64,000 nucleotides of DNA from Flectonema sp. DT1601 (lineage: Eukaryota; Euglenozoa; Diplonemea; Diplonemida; Diplonemidae). The notes below the pieces were generated by a model that was not told the origin of the DNA, did no database searches, and saw only the letters and a program-made list of their open reading frames with translations. Shown piece by piece: positions 51,051 through 60,612 of this stretch (positions are counted from its first letter, which is position 1; each line of letters starts with the position of its first letter). A program made the position numbers and the translations under genes. The DNA is taken from contig OZ025842.1 in assembly GCA_964019425.1 (NCBI GenBank), positions 1 to 64,000 of the forward strand. Reading direction: 5' to 3'.

Positions 51051-52759
51051 CTCTTTGGGTTGATTGAACTTAAGAAAGGAAAGTAATAATTCATCACAAA
51101 ACTAACTCGTTAACTAAATGCAATCACCCAAACTAACAATCAGCTGTTCACTCGAACACGGTTATAACAAACAGACTCCTCCACTCAATTCGTGTGAAGG
51201 AACAGAACACTCGTGAGACCAGATTGCTGTGGAAGTAAATTCAAATGAACATTCGAAAGAATTATCGACAGGAAGTCAAAACAGTAAACTGCGTCAAGTA
51301 ATTAGCTGCAAACGGATACAACTCGAAACAATCAATCAAAATGGTACATTAAAATAAAAGGTTCGACAGTTTCGGGAGTGGAGAAAATCTTCCTTCGGTT
51401 TTTGAAATTGTTTTCAGATTTCCTCCAAACACCCGACATTGAGAAGAACTGTAATTTCATAACCGGATTCGACACTAAAAAAAAAAAAAAAAAAGGCGAA
51501 TCATCTCAAAATATTTATTCTTCGTAATTATGTTCTCATTCTGAGTTGACAAACAACTGTTCCTCCACTCACCTCCAGACCTTCAGAAGTCCATAATGAG
51601 GATTTTTATTATAATTCAAAAAGATTACTCACGTTGTTGTTCCAATGGAATGGTTTCAATTTTTTTTTTCTTTTTAAAAAAAAAAAAACAAAAAAAAAAC
51701 AAAACAAAAAAAGGAGGGAAGTTTAACTGTTTGATTTTGTATGTAAAAAATACAAATGTATTGTATCATAAACAACATAACGATAATTTAACATTAGTTT
51801 TAGATAAATTGACTAAAGGTATAAATTAAATTTAAAAAAAAAAGGGGAGGGGAGGAGGAGGTGAAGCTTTTTAATACAACACAAGAGAGAGACCAAACAA
51901 AAGAATCGCCTGGGCGAACTTTTCGTTATAAAACAACAGTGCGATTTTAATGAGTTATACTGGTCTTCAAATGGATTGTTTTTTGTTACAACGAATTCTC
52001 TCATTCAAAAGATTTTTCTAACTTTTTTTTTTGGTTGCTAAATTAACAAATTTAGTTGGAACCGAAAAGTACGTTTTCTTTTCTTTTTTTTTTTTCCCCG
52101 TCCACAAGTATCATCAAAGACCATATCCAGCTGATCACTTGTGCGACTGTTGTACTTCTTAAACACCACGGCAGGATAAAAAGGAAGCAATCCGTAGATA
52201 ACGCTCACAATATTGGTACGTTTGCTCCAATGCTTTTTTCTACGTTTGCTAATGCTAAGGCCGCGGTTCGGTAAAAGTGAAATCAGATTCAAAAAAAAAA
52301 GTAATTTCTAAAAAGGGTGGGTCATCTTATTTGTTAATATTCGAATGGAGAAAATAAAAACAAAAAAACAAAACAAAAAATCACCAGTACTGCCACGCTT
52401 CTGCGGTTCAAACCCTGGTCTGGTGTTTTTTTTTAAATAAAAAAAATAACAAAATCATAACACAAAACAGAAGAAATAGCACAGGCGGCGCAGAATTAAT
52501 GTCGAGGAGAGAGAGAGAGAGAGCAGGTGTTCGATCCCCAACATTCAGTTTTGACAAATTATAAAAGATCATTACCATATTTCTTTTATTTCATTGAAAG
52601 CAGACAAGGATTAGTCATGACTGTTTAGAAATATCGGCTTTCAATCTGAATGGTTTCTTCTCCAACTACGTCGTACAAAAAAAGAAGAAAAATAACTAAC
52701 CATGTAAAGGTAGTTGTGTAAAGATCCGCTCAGGTCGTCGACCCGAGTGGGTGCGTAAT
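51051..52759. repeat. Intergenic with poly-A/T runs and a possible SINE
   Basis: Poly-A or poly-T runs lie at 51478-51494, 51661-51700 and 52087-52095. At about 52482-52545 (plus) the sequence reads GGCGGCGCAGAATTAATG, then a GA microsatellite at 52508-52523, then GGTGTTCGATCCCC. These resemble the A and B boxes of a tRNA-derived SINE. A second B-box-like GCGGTTCAAACCCTGG lies at about 52401-52416. No gene is supported. Confidence 0.35.
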
Positions 52760-55700
52760 TTACATTTCCAAAAGAAAGGTTTCTATACTCCAGGGAGTGA
52801 TTTTGTTTTCAGACACTCGATGTGGGTGTTGCTCCAGCATTGTTGTCGTGGAAATAGTTTTTATCGATTTCATTAAATTAATATCCGTCTGAGTATTGAC
52901 TCCTTCGTTGTCAAACATTCGAAGGATGTATCCAGGGCCGACATCTTTTTTCTTGAAAGCAGTGATCCAAAGATTTGACGACGACACACTCAAAAACGAC
53001 TTCATTGGTGGGAGTGTGGCTTCTGCCGTCTTTTTTGTAGATTTCTTGTTGAGAATAGCAAGAAGAGGTTGTTCAGCCTGTACTGCCTGTTTCCATTGTG
53101 GACCACTCTTCGGATCCTTAGCCGAGAAGAGACTGAAAGAGAAGAAGTGATCACCAGACTCATCAAGAAAGGGTCCTTGATTACTGTATGTATGCATCAA
53201 ACCAACTCCTCCAATAACTGTTTGATTACTATTATAATGTCCTGAAGCATCTGACCAATCAATCATATTAATACTTGAACTTAAAGTAATCGCAGAGCTC
53301 TCAGTATTCGTATGAATCCATTCCGATATCTCTCGGGGACGCATTGCCCAGCAGCGTTCAAACTTTGGAACTTCAGGACCAGGTTTTAGCAGCCAAGAGT
53401 CAAGGTTGCCGTCTTCTATCTCATCTTGTCCAACTCGTACTCTTCCAAATGGAACTCCGATTGTAATGTTACGGGACCTGGTTCTGTCCGCTAATGGGAA
53501 TACGACTCTGTTAGTGACACCGAAAGTACTATTCCAGTTGTTTATGTGAGTGCGGAAGTCAATTCTCTTAACGTTTTGATATAAAATAATTGATAACTTT
53601 ACTTTTGAGTGAAGTGTTTGCGCCAAGTCAGTTTCAATGACACTACGAATAGGACCGTCTTCGACAAGTCTCCAAGTTGCTCGAATATTTACAGAATTCC
53701 ACATCTTAGTATGAGCAGTCCAGGTACTGTTAGCTGTCTGGTTTGAGTTGTCGACTACTGAAGTAGAATGGTACCTCGCGTAGCAGCGGGTTGCGTTACA
53801 TTGGAAGCCACCGCACTCGTTCCAGCGACCACATTCCTTCTTAGCTTGCGTTGCGTTGTTCCACTCACAGACACTAAAGTTAGATAAGATTGATGAATTA
53901 CAACCATAAGTATCTAAGAAAGTATAAGGTACTAATGGTCCTTCAGTTGAATTATTAATATGATGATTGTACTTCTCAGTCCAATGCCAATCAACACCAT
54001 CTGGTGGAGGGCCAGTGACTGAGATGTTACTCAGTCTTTGAGACCTGCTACTCCAAACAGGAATCCTATCATCGAATCCGTAGACTTGAGTCTCTGAAGC
54101 ACCGTTACTTATGTACTTTAGAGATAGCCATTCTCCAGCAAGTAGTTTGTTAGTATCAAATAGTTCTTGTTGTGTTTCTAAGTCAAAAACAGATTGGATA
54201 CCACCCCCAGCGCCAGGTTGCACTTTAAAATATTTTGTTTGAATGATATCATCAGCTTTAATTCGACGAGTTGGTTTCCTCTCCTCAACAGAATCAGACA
54301 ACGAGTATTCATAAGTACGATACCCAAGTGATGGAACAGATAAACTAATAAAAACGATTGTGTTGTTAACTGTTATTTGAGAATCGACTACGTGACCAGT
54401 GAAGATATCAATCACTGTAGCTTTGGAAGTATTTTTAACAGAGCCGTGAGGTAAATGAATTTCAACAGGGTCACCAGTTCTATTCCACGACAACGGATTA
54501 AAGACTGTCACAGTTTGTTTATTCTCCACCACTGATTCAATTCTTTGACTGATATCTCTCAAAGTCGAATCCAGCTGCTTTGCAGCTGCGACCGACGCCA
54601 TGCTCCACTTCTGCTGGTAAACATAATCAGCGTACTTTGGAGAGTTTTTGTTCGCAAGCCAAGGAAGGTGTCCGTCCATTTCTGGTAGCGGTTCGTGACC
54701 CAACCCGTGATCGAGTATTGTAATGTTTAACCACGCGTCATTTAACATATCAATTGGGTATTCGTAATCAGGTGAGAGAAGAGTCATAAATGAGGAAAAC
54801 ATTTCCACTGCAGGCAGCTTTCTCGCAGCTTCACGAAGATCAGAAAACATGTGATGGTGAGTTGGTGTTGTTTCTACCCACCAGAGGTTAGGACGTTCAC
54901 CACCGTAGGTTGGGAGTTTTGATTCATTGATACCTGACAGGTATTTATTAAAGTTACTCCAAGTTACTATCGAAGTACCATCTTGATTAAGACCTTTCCA
55001 ATCATTAGTAAAGTCTGGGTACAGTCTCGGACTGTAGTAGTCAGATCCGACTGTTAAGGCGAAAGTTGGTTCCATTCCATTCTCTTGGTACTCTGCTGCC
55101 CAATAATTCATTCTCCTGGTTATGATATCTGTTGTGATTGATTCCCAGTAATCAGTTCCAGTTGGATCTTCTTCTCCGTAGTGAGTCTCTTCAAAGGCCA
55201 CCAGATACGAACCATCTGGTGCCGCCCACTTAAAAATTGAATTACTCAATCGAGAAGCTTTCAAATATTTAATTCCACTCTTCTTATAAACCTGCGGCAT
55301 CTGTAGAGCTCTCAATGGACCATCTTGATGAAAGGCAACTTGTGCTGTAATATTCTCAAGTTCTGGATAACGTTCAATAAACCATTTCCTTCCAGAGTAT
55401 ATCTGGCGAACCATTAGTTCATTGTACATCAATTCTTCAAAACCTTCTGTGAAGGTACCACCGATGTCAAAACGCCCGTCTTTGACGCGGGCTACCAGTT
55501 CGTCTTCACGCTCCGGGTAGTATGAGAGAAAGGCACGCCAGAAGATAATGCATTCGTGTTGACTTATGAAGTAAGAGTTTTCATTCATGTAGTCGAGCAT
55601 CTTTGAGATGTCATTGGAATCCATTCTCAAGTCATCCTTCGTACCCATCCAAAAGATATCACTGTGTGAGACTTGAATTATTTTAACCTTTGCCTCGCCA

Positions 55701-56077
55701 GGTTTCCAGAAGTTTACCAATGTTGGTCTGCAGTCTGACACAGCGTGACGACACCACTTTGATTCCGGACTAGTAATTCCCCAATCAATAACATTACAAC
55801 CTCCGTCATGAATCCCAACTGGTTGCCAATGATCATTTGAACCATTGTGGAAAGCACCTTTCAAATTGTTATACTTTCCCATCGCTATGTCTCCTCTCTC
55901 CCAGTAAGTTCCGTTACTCTCCGCCTTCAACATGCCTTCAGATCCTCCAGGTGAGAGGATTACTTGAGTGTAGTTACCTTTCACCTCATCAAATACATAC
56001 CAGTGACCTGTTAAGTCGCAGGGATCAGAGGCTCCCATCGAGGCGACGACGGCGGTGAGGAATACCACCGAACTCAT
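52760..56077 (-). CDS. GH38 alpha-mannosidase, secretory pathway
   Basis: The protein has 1105 residues and an N-terminal signal peptide (about 1-17, MSSVVFLTAVVASMGAS). The GH38 catalytic domain starts near 130 with IQVSHSDIFWMG, whose His-x-Asp gives two zinc ligands. HQDGPLRALQMPQV near 248 holds the likely nucleophile Asp, and THHHMFSD near 410 supplies the later zinc-binding His. Central and C-terminal beta domains follow. Many N-x-S/T sites and Cys pairs fit a lumenal glycoprotein. The nucleophile motif differs from the usual DPFGHS, so this is a divergent member, possibly lysosomal or extracellular. It would trim mannose from N-glycans. On the minus strand TACTTTCTCAG lies 8 nt before the ATG and is a good splice-acceptor candidate. 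Confidence 0.9.
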   Translation of the reverse strand: MSSVVFLTAVVASMGASDPCDLTGHWYVFDEVKGNYTQVILSPGGSEGMLKAESNGTYWERGDIAMGKYNNLKGAFHNGSNDHWQPVGIHDGGCNVIDWGITSPESKWCRHAVSDCRPTLVNFWKPGEAKVKIIQVSHSDIFWMGTKDDLRMDSNDISKMLDYMNENSYFISQHECIIFWRAFLSYYPEREDELVARVKDGRFDIGGTFTEGFEELMYNELMVRQIYSGRKWFIERYPELENITAQVAFHQDGPLRALQMPQVYKKSGIKYLKASRLSNSIFKWAAPDGSYLVAFEETHYGEEDPTGTDYWESITTDIITRRMNYWAAEYQENGMEPTFALTVGSDYYSPRLYPDFTNDWKGLNQDGTSIVTWSNFNKYLSGINESKLPTYGGERPNLWWVETTPTHHHMFSDLREAARKLPAVEMFSSFMTLLSPDYEYPIDMLNDAWLNITILDHGLGHEPLPEMDGHLPWLANKNSPKYADYVYQQKWSMASVAAAKQLDSTLRDISQRIESVVENKQTVTVFNPLSWNRTGDPVEIHLPHGSVKNTSKATVIDIFTGHVVDSQITVNNTIVFISLSVPSLGYRTYEYSLSDSVEERKPTRRIKADDIIQTKYFKVQPGAGGGIQSVFDLETQQELFDTNKLLAGEWLSLKYISNGASETQVYGFDDRIPVWSSRSQRLSNISVTGPPPDGVDWHWTEKYNHHINNSTEGPLVPYTFLDTYGCNSSILSNFSVCEWNNATQAKKECGRWNECGGFQCNATRCYARYHSTSVVDNSNQTANSTWTAHTKMWNSVNIRATWRLVEDGPIRSVIETDLAQTLHSKVKLSIILYQNVKRIDFRTHINNWNSTFGVTNRVVFPLADRTRSRNITIGVPFGRVRVGQDEIEDGNLDSWLLKPGPEVPKFERCWAMRPREISEWIHTNTESSAITLSSSINMIDWSDASGHYNSNQTVIGGVGLMHTYSNQGPFLDESGDHFFSFSLFSAKDPKSGPQWKQAVQAEQPLLAILNKKSTKKTAEATLPPMKSFLSVSSSNLWITAFKKKDVGPGYILRMFDNEGVNTQTDINLMKSIKTISTTTMLEQHPHRVSENKITPWSIETFLLEM

Positions 56078-56571
56078 TTTGTGTGCTGAGAAAGTAAGTT
56101 TTCAGTTGAAGGACTTCAAATACTCGAAACTATTTTAACAAACGAAACAATTAACTGTTACCTGGTATTAGTACTTCAGTGGTAAGAAATAAAAGTATCA
56201 ACATCATCAGCTTTTAGACGGCGAACGTAACGAGGATTGCATTCGATGGAAGTGACTGCAATGAGTCTCTTCATCTGCCGCATGAAAAACCTCAACAGCT
56301 TTGGGTCGTTCCCTATTTTCGCAAAATGAAAGGTGGGGTAACACTAATCCACCACTGGCACTGACATCCTTCATTTCCTTGGCTTCTTGTTATAATTTCA
56401 ATTCCGGCCGTCAAAGCTGCGAAACAAATTGAAGGGATAGGGAAGTGGGATGACAATTAATTTAGAGAACTATTCCAAAACGGATTGCCACAAGACTTCT
56501 TATCTCATAAGGTGAAGTAGAATGCGATGTTATCCTGTCAACTTCCTATTTATAAATCTCATGTGAGGTAC
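56078..56571. other. Intergenic, no gene seen
   Basis: This 494-bp spacer should hold the mannosidase 5' UTR and the SFT2 3' UTR. Apart from the acceptor candidate next to the mannosidase ATG, nothing is recognised. Confidence 0.45.
56086..56098 (-). promoter_or_regulatory. Candidate 3' splice (trans-splice) acceptor of the mannosidase gene
   Basis: The minus strand reads CTTACTTTCTCAG, a short polypyrimidine tract with CAG, eight nucleotides before the ATG at 56077. In an organism with spliced-leader trans-splicing this would be the leader addition site. It is proposed from one gene and not confirmed across the cluster. Confidence 0.35.
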
Positions 56572-57129
56572 CTATCGACTGAATAGTAAACCGCAGCAAC
56601 GACCGCATCCGATAACGAGATGGTGAGAGACAGACAAACAACCCTTCAAGAGAGGCCCCAAGAACATTGAAGCAACTTGTCTTGCGTAAGGAATGAATGA
56701 CAGCGAGTACCAAACTAGTGATGCGATCTGAAGCGCGCAGAATACGAACACGAGAGCGCTGTTTTTCCACTTCAGAGCTGCGACTAGCGTCAGTCCCATT
56801 GACGCGAAGTAAACTACGCTGGCAATCATTCGATTGTGATCTCCAATTGCTCGCAGTTGTCTCGATGGTCCGATGAGAAATGTCGTCCCTCCCAAACCAA
56901 ACAGATTCGCGCAGGTAAAAAAGAAGGCAAATTTCTTCGGCAGGATCACAACCATTGGTGCGAATAACGCCGTCAGTCCGTAACAAACGAAACTCATCGC
57001 CATAAACATTCCAAATCCCATCATTCGCTGCTTCCATGACAACGACATACTCTCACCCATCTCATCCCACATAGTCTGGGGCTCATCGCTACCGCTGACC
57101 TGCTCCTTTATTTTTACAATAATATCCAT
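56572..57129 (-). CDS. SFT2-like vesicle transport protein
   Basis: The protein has 185 residues and four membrane segments (about 36-58, 64-84, 101-119 and 125-145). Family motifs of SFT2/Got1 proteins are present in order: SLSWKQRMMGFG near 30, KKFAFFFTCANLFGLGGTTFLIGP near 65-88, ending in the conserved GPSRQL, and WYSLSFIPYARQVA near 139. SFT2 proteins act in retrograde traffic from endosomes to the Golgi and in Golgi vesicle fusion. Human SFT2D1 has about 159 residues; here a Cys-rich tail of about 30 residues follows the last membrane segment. A minus-strand ORF over the same span in another frame (56546-57037) is a shadow. Confidence 0.9.
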   Translation of the reverse strand: MDIIVKIKEQVSGSDEPQTMWDEMGESMSLSWKQRMMGFGMFMAMSFVCYGLTALFAPMVVILPKKFAFFFTCANLFGLGGTTFLIGPSRQLRAIGDHNRMIASVVYFASMGLTLVAALKWKNSALVFVFCALQIASLVWYSLSFIPYARQVASMFLGPLLKGCLSVSHHLVIGCGRCCGLLFSR

Positions 57130-57594
57130 CTCTACTTTAGTTGGTTATATTGACTGTGGGGGATACGAAAACATATAACTCTTGACCTTAAAGAAGTCAT
57201 CTTATAATTAGCGCACACACACACCCCTGAGGTCCCCCCCCCCCCCCCCCCCCCCCCATGGGATAAAACTGTACACGTAGAAAGATAAATATCAACAGAG
57301 ATTATCAACTTTAGAAACCTACTTCGGATTTATACAAATTGAAATCGAATTATTAAAAACAATAAAAGGGGAATCGTGTGTATTTATTTTTTCTTTTTTT
57401 TACCTTTTTTTTTTTTTTTTTTTTTCTTCCTGTGATGGAATCGCGGTGTAAGGATCCACTGAAATTGATGGTTAGTTTTCTAAAAAAAAAAGAATAATAA
57501 AAAAAAAAAAAATAGTAATAAAAGAATCCAGTCAGATCATTTTGTACACAAAAATATTTTTTTAATTTTGAATAATAAAGGTACTGTGAGAATA
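57130..57594. other. Intergenic with a 24-nt poly-C tract
   Basis: A run of 24 C lies at 57234-57257 on the plus strand, which is poly-G on the sense strand of the SFT2 transcript about 105 bp before its ATG. Poly-T lies at 57404-57425 and A-runs at 57482-57512. A CA microsatellite is at 57213-57224. No gene is supported. Confidence 0.7.
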
Positions 57595-60500
57595 TTAAGC
57601 TCTTTCAACTTCTTCTTCAGCTTCGATGTTGTCAACGGCGTTTGTGAAGTCGTCATCTGCATCTTTCTTACCCAACTCAGCAACCTCACCCTCGGGTTTA
57701 ATTGGGTAGTAATCCTTAATTGAAGGGACCACTGCGATATAAAACATTCCCATAGTCGACATAACAATAACAAAACCAACCAAGAAAGCTGTTGGGGTAG
57801 ACACATCGCCCATCTGAATAGCCCCCGTTAAACATTGAAACATCGCGAAGACAACAACAAGACGACCTAAATAACGATGAATGGTACCAACGTAGTCGCG
57901 GAAAACCGAACGTTCTCCATCTACAAAGGGAAAGTTACTAAAACAAATAAACAGAGGAAGCGTATTAACGAGAAAAAAAACAAAATACCCAACGACATCA
58001 TGTGCACCGATATAACTGTTATGTCTTTCAGAGAATCCGGCCTTCATAAAAAAGCCGACGTCAATACAAACTAAACCAACGAGAACATTAGCAACGTGGG
58101 TGTAGACTGCTGTGTGAGGTTTTGGAATTTCTCCTCTCCGCATTCGATACTTTGCGACTACACCGATTGGAATGAATACTCCGAACCCGAGCATCATCAA
58201 CACCGCGTGGAGATAATAATAAATCTGATCCTTCTCTTCCTCAACTGATGCATTTAAGAAATCAAAAGAGAATGAAAACTTCTCATCGTGGTGAGTCTGA
58301 ATGTCAGGATTACTATTCGACCAGGCGATGTTTATAAAAACTTTTGAAGGATCAAATCCTCCGCTGATTTGACGAACGACTTCCATCAACACCTTCCCGT
58401 CAATAACTGAAATAGATCTGCTGGTTATATTTAATCTGTTTAATAATTCAGAATCTTGAACAACACGATCTGGGTTGTCCAGCACCAGGTACCCTAATAC
58501 GTCATCATTTGGTGTTGTTGCAATTAGAGAGTCAGCAGGTGCCATTTTCCCATATTCGTTGGGAAATGCAAAAGCAACGTATCCCAAGACGGGTTTGTGT
58601 AATTGCAGTGCGAGAGCTAACTGCTCAGAAGTTAAATTCCAATGAATAGTAGCGGCACTGGAAACTGTCATGCAGGTGTAGTTTGAAAGAATCGATTGGG
58701 TGCATCGCGTGACGGAATTCCCGTCGTCATCATCATCATCATCATCGACGACGACGACTACTTCATTATCATCAGAACTAATTACAATGTGAGTAGAGCA
58801 TCCGTACCCGAGGTCTACTCCGCAAGTTGCTTCTACCTTTTGGGGTTCCCCAACCCAAAGACCTACTTCATTATAAACTACTCTCACAGTCAGCGTCTCT
58901 GCACCTCTCGGCACTGCAAACACTAATTGTGGATTCCTCTCAACTCCAACATATCGCGACCCGGCAATCGCATTCATGTGTTGATCTACAACAACAACAC
59001 TTCGAACTGTAATCACATCCGTGTCATTGATACATTTGTCTCTGGTTGGAAATCTTACAATTGCATTCCCCTGACCGAAACTACCAAATGAAAGTGTTGG
59101 TGTAGCCGCCGCAGTTATCTTCTTCTTCACTTTATCATCTGGGAATACGAGGGAATCGAAAACTATCCCGTCAGCTTGCAACACTTGTAGAACTTGATCA
59201 CCGCAGGGGTGCTCACCGACGAAAAACGAAAATGGATGATCAGCTAATGGTGTACAGAAGTTAGAGACGTCGCTCTTCGAATTCGTATTCAGAACCTCCG
59301 GCAGTGATGAGGATAGCGATTCTACATCAGTCGGGGAAGGGATTTCGATGACTTCAGAGACGTGTACTCCGTGGCGGTTGCAGGCGCTGAACACTCGAAC
59401 TTGCTGAACTCCATCAGGAACTGTAAAGGTAAGATTTGTTACCCAACTTTCGATTGCGATAATTGAATAGAATTCATCTTCTGCCCACATGTAATCGATG
59501 AAATGTAAATCAGCAGGATCCTTACTCCAATACATTCCGTGATCAACAACAGCTTGGATTACATTAGACCCAATAAGTTTAACTTTCGGAACGTGGCTAC
59601 TTGTTGCTCCAGAAGTTGGAACCAGAGCAGCACCTCTCCTAATCAGCGCTGCTTCTGAAAAACATTTATCTTTGTGTGTTCCGCCAACTTTTCCCATTCG
59701 GTACTGAGCTGCGCAAGGACCACCATCCTGAGGAGGGCACGTTGATCCAGGTAAGATAGCCTGAGAATGCTTAACTAGATTTGGTTGACCATCGTGATCG
59801 AAATACAAAATAAACAAATCCACCTTTCCAGGGACAGCATAGTGCGGCAACATCTGCGTATGGCTGAAGGGAATCCCATTGAGAAGACTACCTGCAATGG
59901 GGCTGTCACTCTTTCTGCTAATAAAAAACACGCTGTCTGCATAAGCGATTCCAGGTAAAGAAGAAATGTTGTGAATTGTAACAGATACAGTGTCTTGTGT
60001 AATGTTCAACAGTGAAGTCTGTACAGCGGCTCTACCGCCTACCTTTCGAATTGATTCGTGTCGTAAAGTTCCAAGTAGTCCACAACTTGCTTTGGTACAG
60101 GATAGTCTATCACATTCTTTGTGACCAACACCACTTGTTCCATTTATGTTTTGAGTAGTACTTGAGAACAGTCCGTGTAAATTACAGAAGCTAAAGGCCT
60201 GCAGGGTAGTAACTCCCTTTGGTAATGCGAAGGTCAGTTGTCTATTCTCCCAAACATCTTTATCAGATTCAGGTATGAGTCGCTTAAAGGCGATTATATT
60301 ATTCGACTGATCGACAGCATACAGGTATTCTATGAAATGAATTTTGTTCTCGTGAGATCCGCCAATCTGCGGGTGGTGATGTTCTTTATTTCCGACAGTG
60401 ATTGTCACCAGTCCGCCATTTACAGAAATAACCGGTTCGTGCTTTATGTCTGTCCCCGCTGGAGTAGCGATTCCCCACCTCGCTACTAACTCTTCTCTGA

Positions 60501-60612
60501 CAGTATCAAACTCTTCGCAACTTCCTTCATTCTCGTGGTGGATGTGACCCCGTCCCCCAGTTGATAGTAACAGCAACATTGCAGCCAGCGATAGCAAGCC
60601 GGGGGTTTTCAT
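57595..60612 (-). CDS. Superoxide-reductase-like repeats + DOMON + cytochrome b561
   Basis: The protein has 1005 residues with a signal peptide (about 1-22). Three related domains follow. The first (about 25-175) matches the desulfoferrodoxin/superoxide reductase fold: HEPVISVNGGLVTITVG, a His cluster with HHHP and HFIEY, and CNLHG at Cys143-His146. The second (about 320-430) has HFIDY and CNRHG at Cys411-His414. The third (about 460-610) keeps the fold but lacks the Cys-x-x-His. A short Asp run precedes a DOMON domain (about 644-780). A cytochrome b561 domain with five or six membrane segments and four likely haem-ligand His (about 798, 837, 870, 910) ends the protein, followed by an acidic cytosolic tail. 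It probably moves electrons across a membrane to iron sites that reduce superoxide. This role is inferred. Confidence 0.88.
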   Translation of the reverse strand: MKTPGLLSLAAMLLLLSTGGRGHIHHENEGSCEEFDTVREELVARWGIATPAGTDIKHEPVISVNGGLVTITVGNKEHHHPQIGGSHENKIHFIEYLYAVDQSNNIIAFKRLIPESDKDVWENRQLTFALPKGVTTLQAFSFCNLHGLFSSTTQNINGTSGVGHKECDRLSCTKASCGLLGTLRHESIRKVGGRAAVQTSLLNITQDTVSVTIHNISSLPGIAYADSVFFISRKSDSPIAGSLLNGIPFSHTQMLPHYAVPGKVDLFILYFDHDGQPNLVKHSQAILPGSTCPPQDGGPCAAQYRMGKVGGTHKDKCFSEAALIRRGAALVPTSGATSSHVPKVKLIGSNVIQAVVDHGMYWSKDPADLHFIDYMWAEDEFYSIIAIESWVTNLTFTVPDGVQQVRVFSACNRHGVHVSEVIEIPSPTDVESLSSSLPEVLNTNSKSDVSNFCTPLADHPFSFFVGEHPCGDQVLQVLQADGIVFDSLVFPDDKVKKKITAAATPTLSFGSFGQGNAIVRFPTRDKCINDTDVITVRSVVVVDQHMNAIAGSRYVGVERNPQLVFAVPRGAETLTVRVVYNEVGLWVGEPQKVEATCGVDLGYGCSTHIVISSDDNEVVVVVDDDDDDDDGNSVTRCTQSILSNYTCMTVSSAATIHWNLTSEQLALALQLHKPVLGYVAFAFPNEYGKMAPADSLIATTPNDDVLGYLVLDNPDRVVQDSELLNRLNITSRSISVIDGKVLMEVVRQISGGFDPSKVFINIAWSNSNPDIQTHHDEKFSFSFDFLNASVEEEKDQIYYYLHAVLMMLGFGVFIPIGVVAKYRMRRGEIPKPHTAVYTHVANVLVGLVCIDVGFFMKAGFSERHNSYIGAHDVVGYFVFFLVNTLPLFICFSNFPFVDGERSVFRDYVGTIHRYLGRLVVVFAMFQCLTGAIQMGDVSTPTAFLVGFVIVMSTMGMFYIAVVPSIKDYYPIKPEGEVAELGKKDADDDFTNAVDNIEAEEEVERA

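Noticed and set aside
56546-57037. 163-codon minus-strand ORF overlapping the SFT2 gene
   Set aside because: It is an out-of-frame shadow; the SFT2 frame matches a known family along its length.
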